From: an uncultured Lachnospiraceae bacterium
Lineage (GTDB): Bacteria; Bacillota; Clostridia; Lachnospirales; Lachnospiraceae
DNA length: 46,375 nt
Direction: 5' to 3'
Assembly (NCBI GenBank): GCA_947385425.1
Contig: CANDKY010000014.1
Location: 1 to 46,375 of the forward strand
The notes below the pieces were generated by a model. It was given only the letters and a program-made list of their open reading frames with translations. It was not told where the DNA came from and ran no database searches. Position 1 is the stretch's first letter; each line of letters begins with the position of its first letter. Of this stretch, positions 8,384-17,077 are shown in pieces. Made by a program: the position numbers and the translations under genes.

Positions 8384-9415
8384 ATGAGAGTGGTAGTATT
8401 GGCCGGAGGGGTCAGCACGGAGAGGGATGTGTCTTTGAGTTCCGGCAGGATGATTTACGAGGCTTTGAAAAAAAACGGGCATCGGGCTATATTGCTGGAT
8501 GTCTATTTGGGATACACGGGAGACGATGCGGAAACAATTTTTGACAGGGATGAGGACTGGGCGGCTGAAATCGGTGCGGTAGGAGAGGAAAATCCCGATA
8601 TCGGTGCGGTGAAAGCCTTGCGTGCGGACGGGGACAGGAGTTTCTTCGGGCCGAATGTCATTCCGATCTGCCAGTCGGCCGATGTCGTATTCCTGGCTTT
8701 GCATGGGGAAAACGGGGAAAACGGCAAGATACAGGCATGTTTTGACCTGATGGGTATACGGTATACGGGGACGGATTATGTCAGTTCGGCGCTCTGTATG
8801 GATAAGGGGCTGGCAAAGGAGCTGTTTGACTATCACGGGATACCTACGCCGAAGGGGATACGTCTGGGCAAAGGGGATCTGGATCCGAAATCGGTACCTT
8901 TTCCCTGTGTGGTAAAAGCGTGCTGCGGGGGATCGAGCGTGGGAGTCGGCATTGCCCATAATGAGGAAGAATATGGGCTTGCGCTGGAAGAAGGTTTCCG
9001 CTATGATAAAGAGGTTATTATTGAACAATATATAAAAGGAAGGGAATTTTCTGTCGGGGTTATGGACGGAAAGGCATTGCCGGTGATTGAGATAGCGCCT
9101 TTATGCGGGTTTTACGACTATAAGAATAAGTACCAGGAGGGCAGTACGGTGGAAACCTGCCCGGCACAGATTTCCGAGAGGAAGACGAAGGAAATGCAGC
9201 ATCTGGCAGAGCAGGTTTTCCGTGTGCTGCGTTTAAAGAATTATGCGAGGATGGATTTTATGATGAGCGAGGAGGAGGAGATTTTCTGCCTGGAAGCCAA
9301 CACTCTGCCGGGAATGACGCCTACATCGCTTTTGCCCCAGGAGGCAGCGGCAGTGGGGATGGATTTTGGGGAATTGTGCGAGCAGATATTGAGGTCGGCG
9401 CTGGAGCGTGTCTGA
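8384..9415 (+). CDS. ddl: D-alanine--D-alanine ligase
   Basis: Joins two D-Ala with ATP to make the dipeptide used by MurF, in the cytoplasm. It is a 343-residue ATP-grasp enzyme. It shows the N-terminal Glu motif GGVSTERDVSL, an ATP-binding loop GGSSVGVGI, an omega loop FYDYKNKY (the Tyr-containing form of ordinary Ddl), and the metal/substrate motif EANTLPGMTPTSL. The ATG at 8384 has GGAGGG seven bases upstream and is preferred to the in-frame ATG 24 bases earlier. It is followed by murF, its pathway partner. A second ligase at 37800 belongs to the van cluster and has a different omega loop. Confidence 0.93.
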   Translation: MRVVVLAGGVSTERDVSLSSGRMIYEALKKNGHRAILLDVYLGYTGDDAETIFDRDEDWAAEIGAVGEENPDIGAVKALRADGDRSFFGPNVIPICQSADVVFLALHGENGENGKIQACFDLMGIRYTGTDYVSSALCMDKGLAKELFDYHGIPTPKGIRLGKGDLDPKSVPFPCVVKACCGGSSVGVGIAHNEEEYGLALEEGFRYDKEVIIEQYIKGREFSVGVMDGKALPVIEIAPLCGFYDYKNKYQEGSTVETCPAQISERKTKEMQHLAEQVFRVLRLKNYARMDFMMSEEEEIFCLEANTLPGMTPTSLLPQEAAAVGMDFGELCEQILRSALERV

Positions 9416-9425
9416 ATATGATGCT

Positions 9426-9642
9426 AGAGCGTGTTTGAAAAATCATTCCCACCATCTGCACGCGGTGTAACCGCTTCACCACTTTGCGCGATATTAAGAC
9501 TAAATTAGTCTTGACCATTTGGTCTGCCAAATTCAGGTTACATAGCCCGCTATGCGCCCTTCATTTGGCAAAGCATAATTGCTTTTAATCTCCCACAAAT
9601 TGTGACGCAAATCTGCCGGAAAGCATTTTTCAAATACGCTCT
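9426..9642. repeat. Interspersed palindromic repeat (family B), full-length copy
   Basis: A 217-bp sequence bounded by 18-bp inverted ends (AGAGCGTGTTTGAAAAAT at 9426-9443; complement with one mismatch at 9625-9642). It fills most of the ddl-murF gap. The 55 bases of the right end (9588-9642) recur at 21245-21299, and shorter pieces recur at 14036 and 14670. No coding capacity and no clear target duplication. The remainder of this gap, 9643-9809, shows nothing recognisable. Confidence 0.65.
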
Positions 9643-9809
9643 GGGGAGGAATGTTTCTGAGGAAGTTTTCGCAGGGAGGATTTTTTGAAGGGATCGGTGC
9701 CAAGGGAGATATTTTCCCGGACAGGAATGAAGGATTAGACGATATACCGTAAAAATGACGATTCACAGCATCATGTATAGGAAGGGCAGACGGGAAGGGG
9801 TAGGACAGG

Positions 9810-11273
9810 ATGAAAAATCTCACATTGAGAAATATTGCGGCGGCCTGCGGAGGAATATGGTATTGCGGGGGGAAGCGGCAGGCGGTGGCCGAAAGCGGAT
9901 ATGGCGGTACGTGCGGGGACAGAGGGAATGCTGCGGAAGAGAAGAAAGCGGCAGGGGAAAAAGAAGTAGCCGGTGTAGTCCTGGATTCCCGCCAGGTGGA
10001 GGAAGGATATCTTTTTATTGCCACAAAGGGGAAGCAGACGGACGGGCACTCCTTTATTCCGCAGGTATTGCAGAAAGGCGCGGCGGGTGTGGTGTGCGAA
10101 AAGCTCCCTGAGAAGATGGAAGATGGGGAGAATTTTATACTAGTGGAGGATTCTTTTCAGGCACTGAAGGATATCGCAAAATTTTACAGGGAACAGTTGG
10201 CGGTTAAAGTAGTAGGGATTACCGGAAGCGTAGGAAAAACCAGCACAAAAGAATTCATCGCTTCCGTGCTTGCACAGGGGTATCAGGTATTGAAGACCGA
10301 GGGGAATTTTAACAATGAAGTGGGGCTTCCGCTGACAATATTAAAAATCCGGGACTGCCATCAGATTGCCGTAGTGGAAATGGGAATCAGCGATTTCGGG
10401 GAAATGCACCGTCTAAGTGAGATTGCAAAACCGGATGTCTGTGTCTTGACGAATATCGGCCAGTGCCATTTGGAAAACCTGAAGTCACGGCAAGGAATAC
10501 TGAAGGCCAAAACGGAGATCTTTGACTTCATGGGGGAAGACGGCATTGTCTGCCTGAATGGTGACGATGATATGCTGGCCTCTGTGACGGAAGTGAAGGG
10601 AAGGAAGCCAATAACTTTCGGACGCGGGGAGAGCAATCGGATCCATGCGGGGGAAGTGGAGAACAGGGGGCTGTTTGGCAGCAGTGCCAGAATATATATA
10701 GGCGATAAGGAGTTTCATGCGGATATCCCTCTGCCGGGGGAGCATATGGTATACAATGCGCTGGCGGCGGCCTGCGTAGGAAACGTATTCGGGATAGGCG
10801 AAGAGGGAATATGCCGCGGGATAGCAAAGGTGGAAGCGGTGGGCGGCAGAAGCCATATTATACGGCTGGAGGATCGGGTAGTCATCGACGACTGCTATAA
10901 TGCCAACCCGGTTTCCGTATGTGCAGCCATTGACCTTTTGGATACGGCGCTGACAAGGAAAGTAGCCGTTTTGGGAGATATGTTTGAACTGGGGGAAGGG
11001 GAAAAGGAAATGCATGCGAAAGTAGGGGCCTATGCGGTGGAAAAAGGGATTGATGTCCTTATCTGCATCGGCGGCCTGGCAGAGTATATGTATAAGGAAG
11101 CCGGGAAAACTGCGGAAAGGCTGGGAATGCCGGCAGAGAATATCCATTATTTCCCCGGAAAAGAAGATTTCCTGGAAATATGGCACGATGTGCTGAAAAA
11201 GGGAGATACCATACTGATTAAGGCGAGCCACGGCATGGAATTTTCCAAAATCGTGAAAGAAATTGCGGAGTGA
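9810..11273 (+). CDS. murF: UDP-N-acetylmuramoyl-tripeptide--D-alanyl-D-alanine ligase
   Basis: Adds the D-Ala-D-Ala dipeptide to UDP-MurNAc-tripeptide, the last cytoplasmic step of the muropeptide. A 487-residue Mur ligase: an N-terminal substrate domain with DSRQVEEGYLFIA, a P-loop GITGSVGKTSTKEF (about residues 136-149), EGNFNNEVGLPLTIL, EMGISDFGEM, a central ATPase domain and a C-terminal domain with DDCYNANPVS. It starts at ATG 9810 after GGTAGGACAGG. An unusual Gly/Ala/Glu-rich stretch at about residues 22-50 makes the N-terminal domain longer than usual. If VanG is active, this enzyme must also accept D-Ala-D-Ser. Confidence 0.93.
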   Translation: MKNLTLRNIAAACGGIWYCGGKRQAVAESGYGGTCGDRGNAAEEKKAAGEKEVAGVVLDSRQVEEGYLFIATKGKQTDGHSFIPQVLQKGAAGVVCEKLPEKMEDGENFILVEDSFQALKDIAKFYREQLAVKVVGITGSVGKTSTKEFIASVLAQGYQVLKTEGNFNNEVGLPLTILKIRDCHQIAVVEMGISDFGEMHRLSEIAKPDVCVLTNIGQCHLENLKSRQGILKAKTEIFDFMGEDGIVCLNGDDDMLASVTEVKGRKPITFGRGESNRIHAGEVENRGLFGSSARIYIGDKEFHADIPLPGEHMVYNALAAACVGNVFGIGEEGICRGIAKVEAVGGRSHIIRLEDRVVIDDCYNANPVSVCAAIDLLDTALTRKVAVLGDMFELGEGEKEMHAKVGAYAVEKGIDVLICIGGLAEYMYKEAGKTAERLGMPAENIHYFPGKEDFLEIWHDVLKKGDTILIKASHGMEFSKIVKEIAE

Positions 11274-11275
11274 CG

Positions 11276-11404
11276 GTCGCGGAACTGGAACAAACAGCGA
11301 CTGCCGCTCCGATGCCCAGGAGACAGCGCGGCCATGCATTAGGGACGCGATATCTTCTGCAAGGCGTGGCATCGGAGAGGAAGTCGCGGGACTGGAATAG
11401 GAGA
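11276..11404 (+). other. Structured leader element, copy 1 (murF / polymerase gap)
   Basis: This element fills nearly the whole intergenic space. Hairpin P1 is GTCGC (11276-11280) pairing with GCGAC (11297-11301) around the loop GGAACTGGAACAAACA. Hairpin P2 has an outer stem 11307-11316/11368-11377 (10 bp, perfect), an inner stem of about 7+4 bp, and an apical region CCATGCATTAGGG. A second copy of the P1 5' part, GTCGCGGGACTGGAATAGG (from 11383), ends in the ribosome site of the next gene. The element before vanR (35521-35690) has the same loops with different, still-pairing stems, which is covariation. This suggests a structured RNA or a structured repeat. I know no named class that fits. 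Confidence 0.55.
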
Positions 11405-11411
11405 AATTTTA

Positions 11412-13031
11412 ATGGGCATGAAGAGGAACAGGGCGGGGGATAAGGCTGATTTATTTGACACGGTACGGGTGCAGGGAACGGAGATCTATTTGTTCCTGAT
11501 GCTCGCGGTGTATCCCCTATTTATGGGAAAGGGGTATGGGGAGCTGATTTATAGAAAGTGGGCATTATTCCTGTATGCTTCCATGGCTTTCGTGCTGGTC
11601 AGTGCTGTGAGCGGGGCTGCGGCATTTGCCGGAAAGAGGAGGGGCAGCAAAGGACAGCAGCCGAAATGGAAATTCGGGGACGGGTGGATTGCTGCGGACT
11701 GGTTTGTTTTTGCATATATGCTCAGCGTTATTATATCCTTTGCCGGCGCGGTTGATCACAAGACTGCTTTTTGGGGAATAGATACATGGTATATGGGGAT
11801 GGTGACGCAGATCTTGCTGGTGGGGATATATTTTGGGATTTCCAGGGGGTATAAAGAGTTAAAATACCTGGAATATCTGGCGGCGGCAGTAGTGATTATA
11901 GTAAACGGGATTATGATTCTGCAGCGCTTTGGCGTTAATGTGGCGCATCTCTATGACGGGTATGGGGAAGATGTAAGGCGTCTGTTTGTAACAACGCAGG
12001 GGCAGATAACATGGACCTCCAGCTATACCAACATACTTTTGGTGGCCGGGATGGGGATCTATTATCTGACGGAAAAGGGCCGTGAGAAAATCTTTCTGGG
12101 AATTTGCATCGGTTTCGGGTTCGGTGCAGGAATGCTCATAAATTGTGACAGCGGTATGATTGCGGTTGCCGCGGCGCTGATGGTGATGCTGTGGCTGGCG
12201 ATAGGAAGCAGGGAAAGGCTTCTTGCATTGACGGAAATGGTAATGGGGATGCTGGCGGCGACTGCAGTTGTGGGTATTTTTGAGAGGGTATTTGCCGGCA
12301 GGATGGTTCCGATAGATGCGGTATATTTGAAAGCGGCGCAGAGCTGGGTTGTATATGTGCTGCTGGCGGCAGCGGCTGTTTTCTATTTCCTGGTTAAAAA
12401 GGGCAGGATCCCCTGGGATGAGAAAGCGCGGACGGTAAAGACATTAAGAGGGATTTATATTTTCGGTGTCTGTCTGGGAATTATCGGCATGGTTATCCTT
12501 TTTATCCTGCATTGGAAGGGGTATTTTGCCGGTTCGCCCACGGAGACTTATTTCCGTTTTGATTATGAGTGGGGGAAGGGGAGAGGATTTATCTGGCGGG
12601 TCGGCGCGTCGGTATTTGCGGATTATAATGTGTGGAGAAAACTGTTTGGCTGCGGGCCGGACTGTTTTATGGTTTATTCCTATGATTTAATGGGAGAGGC
12701 CATGACTGAATTCTGGCCGACCCTGACGATAACCAATGTACATAATGAATGGTTTAGCTCAGTGGTCAACTATGGGATTGTAGGGGGAGCCATATATCTG
12801 GGGATTTTCGTGTCGGCGGCATACAGGCTGCTTAAGTCGGCCATAGAGAAGAACGGCGCGGTAATGTTCGGCATGGGACTGGCTGTAATCGGCTATATGG
12901 CACATGATCTGCTTTGCTATCAGCAGATTATCGGCACGCCATTGATTTTTATGCTGATGGGAATCGGTGTGGCGAAAGCCAGGGAGAAGGGCAGCCTGCA
13001 TTTAGGAACTGCAGAGCAGAAAAATAAGTGA
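11412..13031 (+). CDS. O-antigen ligase/polymerase-like membrane protein (Wzy_C)
   Basis: A 539-residue integral membrane protein with about twelve hydrophobic segments and a large extracytoplasmic loop between about residues 360 and 445. The signature HNEWFSSVVNYGIVGG (His about 444) matches the Wzy_C domain of O-antigen ligases and polymerases, which join undecaprenyl-linked glycans outside the membrane. In Gram-positive bacteria such proteins act in capsule, exopolysaccharide or wall-glycan transfer. Its substrate is not evident and no glycan operon surrounds it. The start is ATG 11412, with AGGAG in the tail of the structured element. It may be co-transcribed with murF. Confidence 0.75.
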   Translation: MGMKRNRAGDKADLFDTVRVQGTEIYLFLMLAVYPLFMGKGYGELIYRKWALFLYASMAFVLVSAVSGAAAFAGKRRGSKGQQPKWKFGDGWIAADWFVFAYMLSVIISFAGAVDHKTAFWGIDTWYMGMVTQILLVGIYFGISRGYKELKYLEYLAAAVVIIVNGIMILQRFGVNVAHLYDGYGEDVRRLFVTTQGQITWTSSYTNILLVAGMGIYYLTEKGREKIFLGICIGFGFGAGMLINCDSGMIAVAAALMVMLWLAIGSRERLLALTEMVMGMLAATAVVGIFERVFAGRMVPIDAVYLKAAQSWVVYVLLAAAAVFYFLVKKGRIPWDEKARTVKTLRGIYIFGVCLGIIGMVILFILHWKGYFAGSPTETYFRFDYEWGKGRGFIWRVGASVFADYNVWRKLFGCGPDCFMVYSYDLMGEAMTEFWPTLTITNVHNEWFSSVVNYGIVGGAIYLGIFVSAAYRLLKSAIEKNGAVMFGMGLAVIGYMAHDLLCYQQIIGTPLIFMLMGIGVAKAREKGSLHLGTAEQKNK

Positions 13032-13066
13032 CACCTCCTGGCTTGTCTATTTCTCCGATTGCACAG

Positions 13067-13110
13067 GCTCAAAAGCCTCAGCGCAGCTCACTACGCTGAG
13101 GCTTTTGGGC
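13067..13110. terminator. Bidirectional hairpin between convergent genes
   Basis: A 17-bp stem (arms 13067-13083 and 13094-13110, core AAAAGCCTCAGCG) with one mismatch and a 10-base loop. It lies between the polymerase-like gene and plsC, which converge. Confidence 0.7.
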
Positions 13111-13277
13111 AATTATGTACGCTCAGCGCTTTCTTTCCATACACAGCCCGTAGGTGCATTGAGCATTGTATGTAATTCATAATTTTGCACACTCGAAGAG
13201 ATATCCTGTGCAATCTGTATCACTTATTTTTCTACAGTTCCTTTTTTTCGGGGCATCGCGCAAGCGGCTGTGTATAT

Positions 13278-14012
13278 TTATACAAGCTCTTTATTTTTGA
13301 AATATGTTTCGCGGATAATCTGCTGTACGCGGGCACCCGCAAATTTCCGTTCCGCTTTGGGAAGCTCTGAAAGGAAGATGGGATCGCAATATTCGAGAAT
13401 AACGTGTGCCCGGCGGATTTTCGGAAGATGGTCTTCGAAAATGGCGGCTGAGTTATTCAGGCACATCGGGACAATCGGGCAGCCGGATTTCTCCGCAATC
13501 TTGAAACTTCCTTCATGGAAAGGGAGGAATGTGTCCGGGACTCTGTTCCTGGTCCCTTCCGGGAAGATGCAGATGGAAATCCCCGCCTTTATCTTGTCTA
13601 TTGCTTCCAGTATTGTCTTTAAGCCTTCTTTTATGTTGTCACGGTCTAAGAAGAGGCAGTGCAGGTTTTTCATCCAGTTCACAAGCAGCGGGTAACGCAG
13701 CATTTCTTTTTTGGCGATGTAGCCGGTGGGCCTGGGGACCCGTGTGTAGGTCAGCAGGATATCAAAATAACTGCGGTGGTTCCCTACATAAAGTACGGCA
13801 GTGTTTTTCGGGACTTTCTCTTCCCCAATGACGGTAAGCGATACGCCGGAGAACCATAAACATACGCGGAATGCCCAGTTGACAATAGCCAGGGAACTTC
13901 TGTTTTTCAGATCCATATTAAATTTTCCGATGATCCATTCCGCGATCAGCAGGGGTATGCTGAAAATGAGGAACAGGATGACAAATAGTGCCACACATGC
14001 AATTCGTATCAT
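13278..14012 (-). CDS. plsC: 1-acyl-sn-glycerol-3-phosphate acyltransferase
   Basis: Transfers an acyl chain to lysophosphatidic acid to give phosphatidic acid at the inner face of the membrane. A 244-residue protein with an N-terminal transmembrane helix, the catalytic HX4D motif NHRSYFD (about residue 79) and the FPEGTRN motif (about 150-156), then PIVPMCLNN. All four acyltransferase blocks are recognisable. ATG 14012 is chosen because AAAGGA lies about nine bases upstream; a TTG 30 bases earlier lacks a site. It stands alone, divergent from the PrcB-like lipoprotein. Confidence 0.9.
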   Translation of the reverse strand: MIRIACVALFVILFLIFSIPLLIAEWIIGKFNMDLKNRSSLAIVNWAFRVCLWFSGVSLTVIGEEKVPKNTAVLYVGNHRSYFDILLTYTRVPRPTGYIAKKEMLRYPLLVNWMKNLHCLFLDRDNIKEGLKTILEAIDKIKAGISICIFPEGTRNRVPDTFLPFHEGSFKIAEKSGCPIVPMCLNNSAAIFEDHLPKIRRAHVILEYCDPIFLSELPKAERKFAGARVQQIIRETYFKNKELV

Positions 14013-14035
14013 AAGCCAAGATCCTTTCAAATGAA

Positions 14036-14050
14036 TTTTCAAACACGCTC
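14036..14050. repeat. Fragment of repeat family B
   Basis: TTTTCAAACACGCTC matches the right end of the 9426-9642 repeat. It is followed by a small hairpin (CCAGGGTG / CGCCCTGG) upstream of plsC. Confidence 0.4.
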
Positions 14051-14190
14051 CAGGGTGTTACACGCCCTGGATTCATTATAATATTAAAAGGGGCAAAATG
14101 CCACTATAATCTAAGATAAATTTGGTAAGAAAGGTATAATTGAACGGTACAGCCAATAAAATAGGTAGAAAAGGAAGAGGATACTGCGGC

Positions 14191-14625
14191 ATGGGAAGAG
14201 GTTATGTTTTGCTTGGAATGGCCATGGCGGTTTTCATTTTCTGCCTGGCAGGGTGCGGTGTGGAGACAAAAGACGGAAATGAGAAAATAAAGGATTTGGA
14301 ATTTACGGTTTTAGGGGAAGAGAATATACCGGAGGAACTGAAGCAGGTGATAGAGGAAAAGAAGGAAAAGGAATTTAAGCTCACTTATCAGGATGGGGAT
14401 TTTTTGTATATATGTGTGGGGTACGGGAGGCAGGAAACAGGGGGATACAGTATTACGGTAAACGAATTGTATTTAACGGCAAATGCTATTTATGTAGATA
14501 CGAACCTGATCGGCCCGGAACCGGAGAACCGGGAATTGTATCACGGACAGGAGAAGGACGGGGCTTCTTATCCTTATGTGGTGGTAAAGCTGGAATATTT
14601 GGATAAAGCTGTAGTTTTTGATTGA
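14191..14625 (+). CDS. Lipoprotein with PrcB-like C-terminal domain
   Basis: A 144-residue protein. A signal peptide ends in lipobox LAGC (about residues 16-19), so it is membrane-anchored outside the cell. The second half (GGYSITVNELYLTANAIYV... then SYPYVVVKLEY) resembles the C-terminal domain of PrcB-like protease-complex subunits. The ATG at 14191 with AGGAAGAGG upstream is preferred over a TTG 51 bases earlier that would put residues before the signal peptide. A TATAAT at 14105-14110 may be its -10. Its partner is not visible nearby. Confidence 0.7.
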   Translation: MGRGYVLLGMAMAVFIFCLAGCGVETKDGNEKIKDLEFTVLGEENIPEELKQVIEEKKEKEFKLTYQDGDFLYICVGYGRQETGGYSITVNELYLTANAIYVDTNLIGPEPENRELYHGQEKDGASYPYVVVKLEYLDKAVVFD

Positions 14626-14669
14626 GTTTGTGTTTCGGATAAGATATACTGAAAAAATGGGGTGCACCG

Positions 14670-14697
14670 GCCGGAAAGTATTTTTCAAACACGTTCC
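14670..14697. repeat. Fragment of repeat family B
   Basis: GCCGGAAAGTATTTTTCAAA continuing to ACACGTTC matches the right end of the 9426-9642 repeat with few changes. It sits upstream of pyrC. Confidence 0.5.
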
Positions 14698-14783
14698 GGG
14701 GAATGAATTTCCGGCAGGTTTCATTCCGGCCTGATGGAACAGGCGTAGGTTTGCAGAAAAAGATAAGAGATTGGAGAGGACAA

Positions 14784-16142
14784 ATGTTTCTGATAAAGTC
14801 TGGATATGTGATAGATCCCAGGAGCGGGGTTGAGGGAGTCCGGGACATTCTGGCGGATCGGGGAAAGATTGTGAGGATAGCGGCGAAGATCCGGGAGGAG
14901 GATTTGGAAGGGGAAGAGGGCGGAAACTTCCGGTTGGCTGAGGAGGAAGGGAATAACCGTGGAAACATCAAGGCACCGGAAGCGGGAGGAAAGCTCCGGG
15001 TGTTTGACGCGGAAGGGATGGTTGTGGCACCGGGGCTGGTTGACGTACATGTGCATTTCCGGGATCCGGGATTTACGTATAAGGAGGATATTTTTACAGG
15101 AGCAAAAGCAGCGGCAAAGGGCGGTTTTACTACGGTGGTCCTGATGGCAAATACGAAGCCGCCGGCGGATAGCGCGGAGCGGTTAAGGTATGTGCTGGAG
15201 AGGGGGACGCAGACGGGAATCCATGTGCTGAGCTGCGGTAATATTACGGTAGGGATGAAGGGAGAGAAACTGACGGATATGGGAGCGCTCCGGGAGGCGG
15301 GAGCCGCCGGTTTTACGGACGACGGCATACCTTTGCTGAAGGAGGAGGTGGTGAGGGCGGCGATGGAAGAGGCGGCGCGGCTGGACAGGCCCCTGAGTTT
15401 CCATGAGGAAAATCCCGCGTTTATCCAAAACAACGGGGTAAACCGGGGCAAAGCTTCGGAGTATTACGGGATAGGCGGGTCGGACAGGCAGGCGGAGATC
15501 GATATGGTGAAACGGGATTTGGCATTGGCCGCGGGGACCGGTGCGGATATTTCCATACAGCATATCAGTACAAAAGAGGCAGTGGAGCTGGTGAGGGAAG
15601 CGAAACGGTCGAACCCCCATATCCATGCGGAGGCAACGCCACATCATTTTACCCTGACGGAGGAAGCGGTGATGGAACACGGGACGCTGGCGAAAATGAA
15701 CCCGCCCCTCAGGGAAGAGGCGGATCGGCTGGCGATCATCAAGGGCCTGCAGGACGGGACGATAGATATGATAGCGACAGACCATGCGCCGCACAGCAAG
15801 GAGGAAAAGGAAAAACCCCTTACGGTGGCGCCCAGCGGGATCATTGGCCTGGAAACCGCATTATCGCTGGGTATCCGGGAACTGGTGGAAAAGGGATATC
15901 TGACAATGGGGGAATTGCTGGAACGGATGGCGTGGGGGCCGGCGAGGTTTTACCGTCTGGATGCCGGATATCTGGCAGAAGGAGGGCCGGCGGATATTGT
16001 AATCTTTAAAAGGGAAGAAAAATGGCTGGTTGACAGGTTTGAGTCAAAATCCGCTAATTCACCGTTTTGCGGGATGGAATTGCCGGGGACGGTGTATGCC
16101 ACGGTTTGCGGCGGGAAAATCGTTTACCGGAAGACGGTGTAA
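14784..16142 (+). CDS. pyrC: Dihydroorotase
   Basis: Cyclises carbamoyl-aspartate to dihydroorotate, the third step of pyrimidine synthesis. A 452-residue amidohydrolase with zinc motif DVHVHFRDPG (about residues 86-95), TDDGIPL, HEENPAF, HISTKEAVELV, EATPHHFTLT and the catalytic Asp in DMIATDHAPHS. This is the class I, PyrC-type fold. The ATG at 14784 with AGAGGA just upstream is preferred to an earlier ATG. Residues about 40-72 are a Glu/Gly/Asn-rich insert not typical of the family. It is first in a pyrC-pyrK-pyrD cluster. Confidence 0.93.
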   Translation: MFLIKSGYVIDPRSGVEGVRDILADRGKIVRIAAKIREEDLEGEEGGNFRLAEEEGNNRGNIKAPEAGGKLRVFDAEGMVVAPGLVDVHVHFRDPGFTYKEDIFTGAKAAAKGGFTTVVLMANTKPPADSAERLRYVLERGTQTGIHVLSCGNITVGMKGEKLTDMGALREAGAAGFTDDGIPLLKEEVVRAAMEEAARLDRPLSFHEENPAFIQNNGVNRGKASEYYGIGGSDRQAEIDMVKRDLALAAGTGADISIQHISTKEAVELVREAKRSNPHIHAEATPHHFTLTEEAVMEHGTLAKMNPPLREEADRLAIIKGLQDGTIDMIATDHAPHSKEEKEKPLTVAPSGIIGLETALSLGIRELVEKGYLTMGELLERMAWGPARFYRLDAGYLAEGGPADIVIFKREEKWLVDRFESKSANSPFCGMELPGTVYATVCGGKIVYRKTV

Positions 16143-16227
16143 GGGAAACGGAATATTTATCGGGCGGCAGTTAAGGAGCCCAAGAGGCGGATAGCCGCGG
16201 CCGGTTTTTAAACAGGAGAGGATGGAT

Positions 16228-17016
16228 ATGGGACAGAAGAAAACGGAAGCAAAGGTATTGTATCAGCAGGAAATTGCAGACGGGATATTTGATATGTGGA
16301 TGGAGACGGATTTGGCGCAGACTGCTAAGGCCGGGCAATTTTTGTCCGTTTATCCGCGCAACGGAGGGACGCTGCTGCCCCGGCCGATCAGTATATGCGA
16401 GGCTGACAGGGAGGCCGGAAGGGTGCGTATCGTATACCGTGTGGCAGGGAAAGGGACAGCGGAACTGTCCGGATATCATGTAAACCGGAAGGTAAATGTG
16501 CTGGGAAATCTGGGGAACGGTTTTCCGCTGGATGCGGCGGAGGGCAAAAGGGTGTTTCTGACAGGCGGGGGGATCGGGATTCCGCCGATGCTGCAGCTTG
16601 CAAAGGATTTAAGGCAGGAGGGGAAAGCGGAAAGTGTGGCAGTTATCGTCGGCTACAGGGATCATCAGCTTTTCCTGAAGGAGGATTTGGAAAAGTATGC
16701 GCGGGTGTATGTGGCTACGGAAGACGGCAGTGCGGGTGTGAAAGGAAATGTAATGGATGCCATAGCGGAAAACGGGCTGGAGGCGGATGTGGTTATGGCC
16801 TGCGGCCCGATGCCTATGCTGCGGGCAATGAAACGGTATGCCCGGGAGAAAGGGATAGTTGCCTATATTTCGCTGGAAGAGAGAATGGCCTGCGGGGTAG
16901 GCGCATGCCTGGGGTGCGTGTGCCGGACAGTGGAGAAGGATGCCCATTCCCATGTGCATAATGCAAGGATTTGTACGGAGGGGCCTGTATTTTTGGCCAG
17001 CGATGTGGATATTTAG
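16228..17016 (+). CDS. pyrK: Dihydroorotate dehydrogenase B, electron-transfer subunit
   Basis: Passes electrons from PyrD to NAD+ through FAD and a [2Fe-2S] cluster. A 262-residue protein with an FAD-binding LLPRPISI motif, an NAD-binding GGGIGIPPM motif, and the cluster ligands CGVGACLGC...C with a last Cys in ARIC (about residue 250). The GGAGAGG site abuts the ATG at 16222, so the second ATG, 16228, with correct spacing is chosen. It lies 85 bases after pyrC and just before pyrD, the normal type 1B arrangement. Confidence 0.93.
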   Translation: MGQKKTEAKVLYQQEIADGIFDMWMETDLAQTAKAGQFLSVYPRNGGTLLPRPISICEADREAGRVRIVYRVAGKGTAELSGYHVNRKVNVLGNLGNGFPLDAAEGKRVFLTGGGIGIPPMLQLAKDLRQEGKAESVAVIVGYRDHQLFLKEDLEKYARVYVATEDGSAGVKGNVMDAIAENGLEADVVMACGPMPMLRAMKRYAREKGIVAYISLEERMACGVGACLGCVCRTVEKDAHSHVHNARICTEGPVFLASDVDI

Positions 17017-17077
17017 AGCTCCATCCGACCAGAGATCAAAAAACAGTAGTTGCAGGAATGGAATCAGGAGGAAAGAA

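Noticed and set aside
9426-9642. Possible CRISPR or tRNA-like structure between ddl and murF
   Set aside because: No regular repeat-spacer pattern and no cloverleaf; it is a single repeat with inverted ends, seen again elsewhere.
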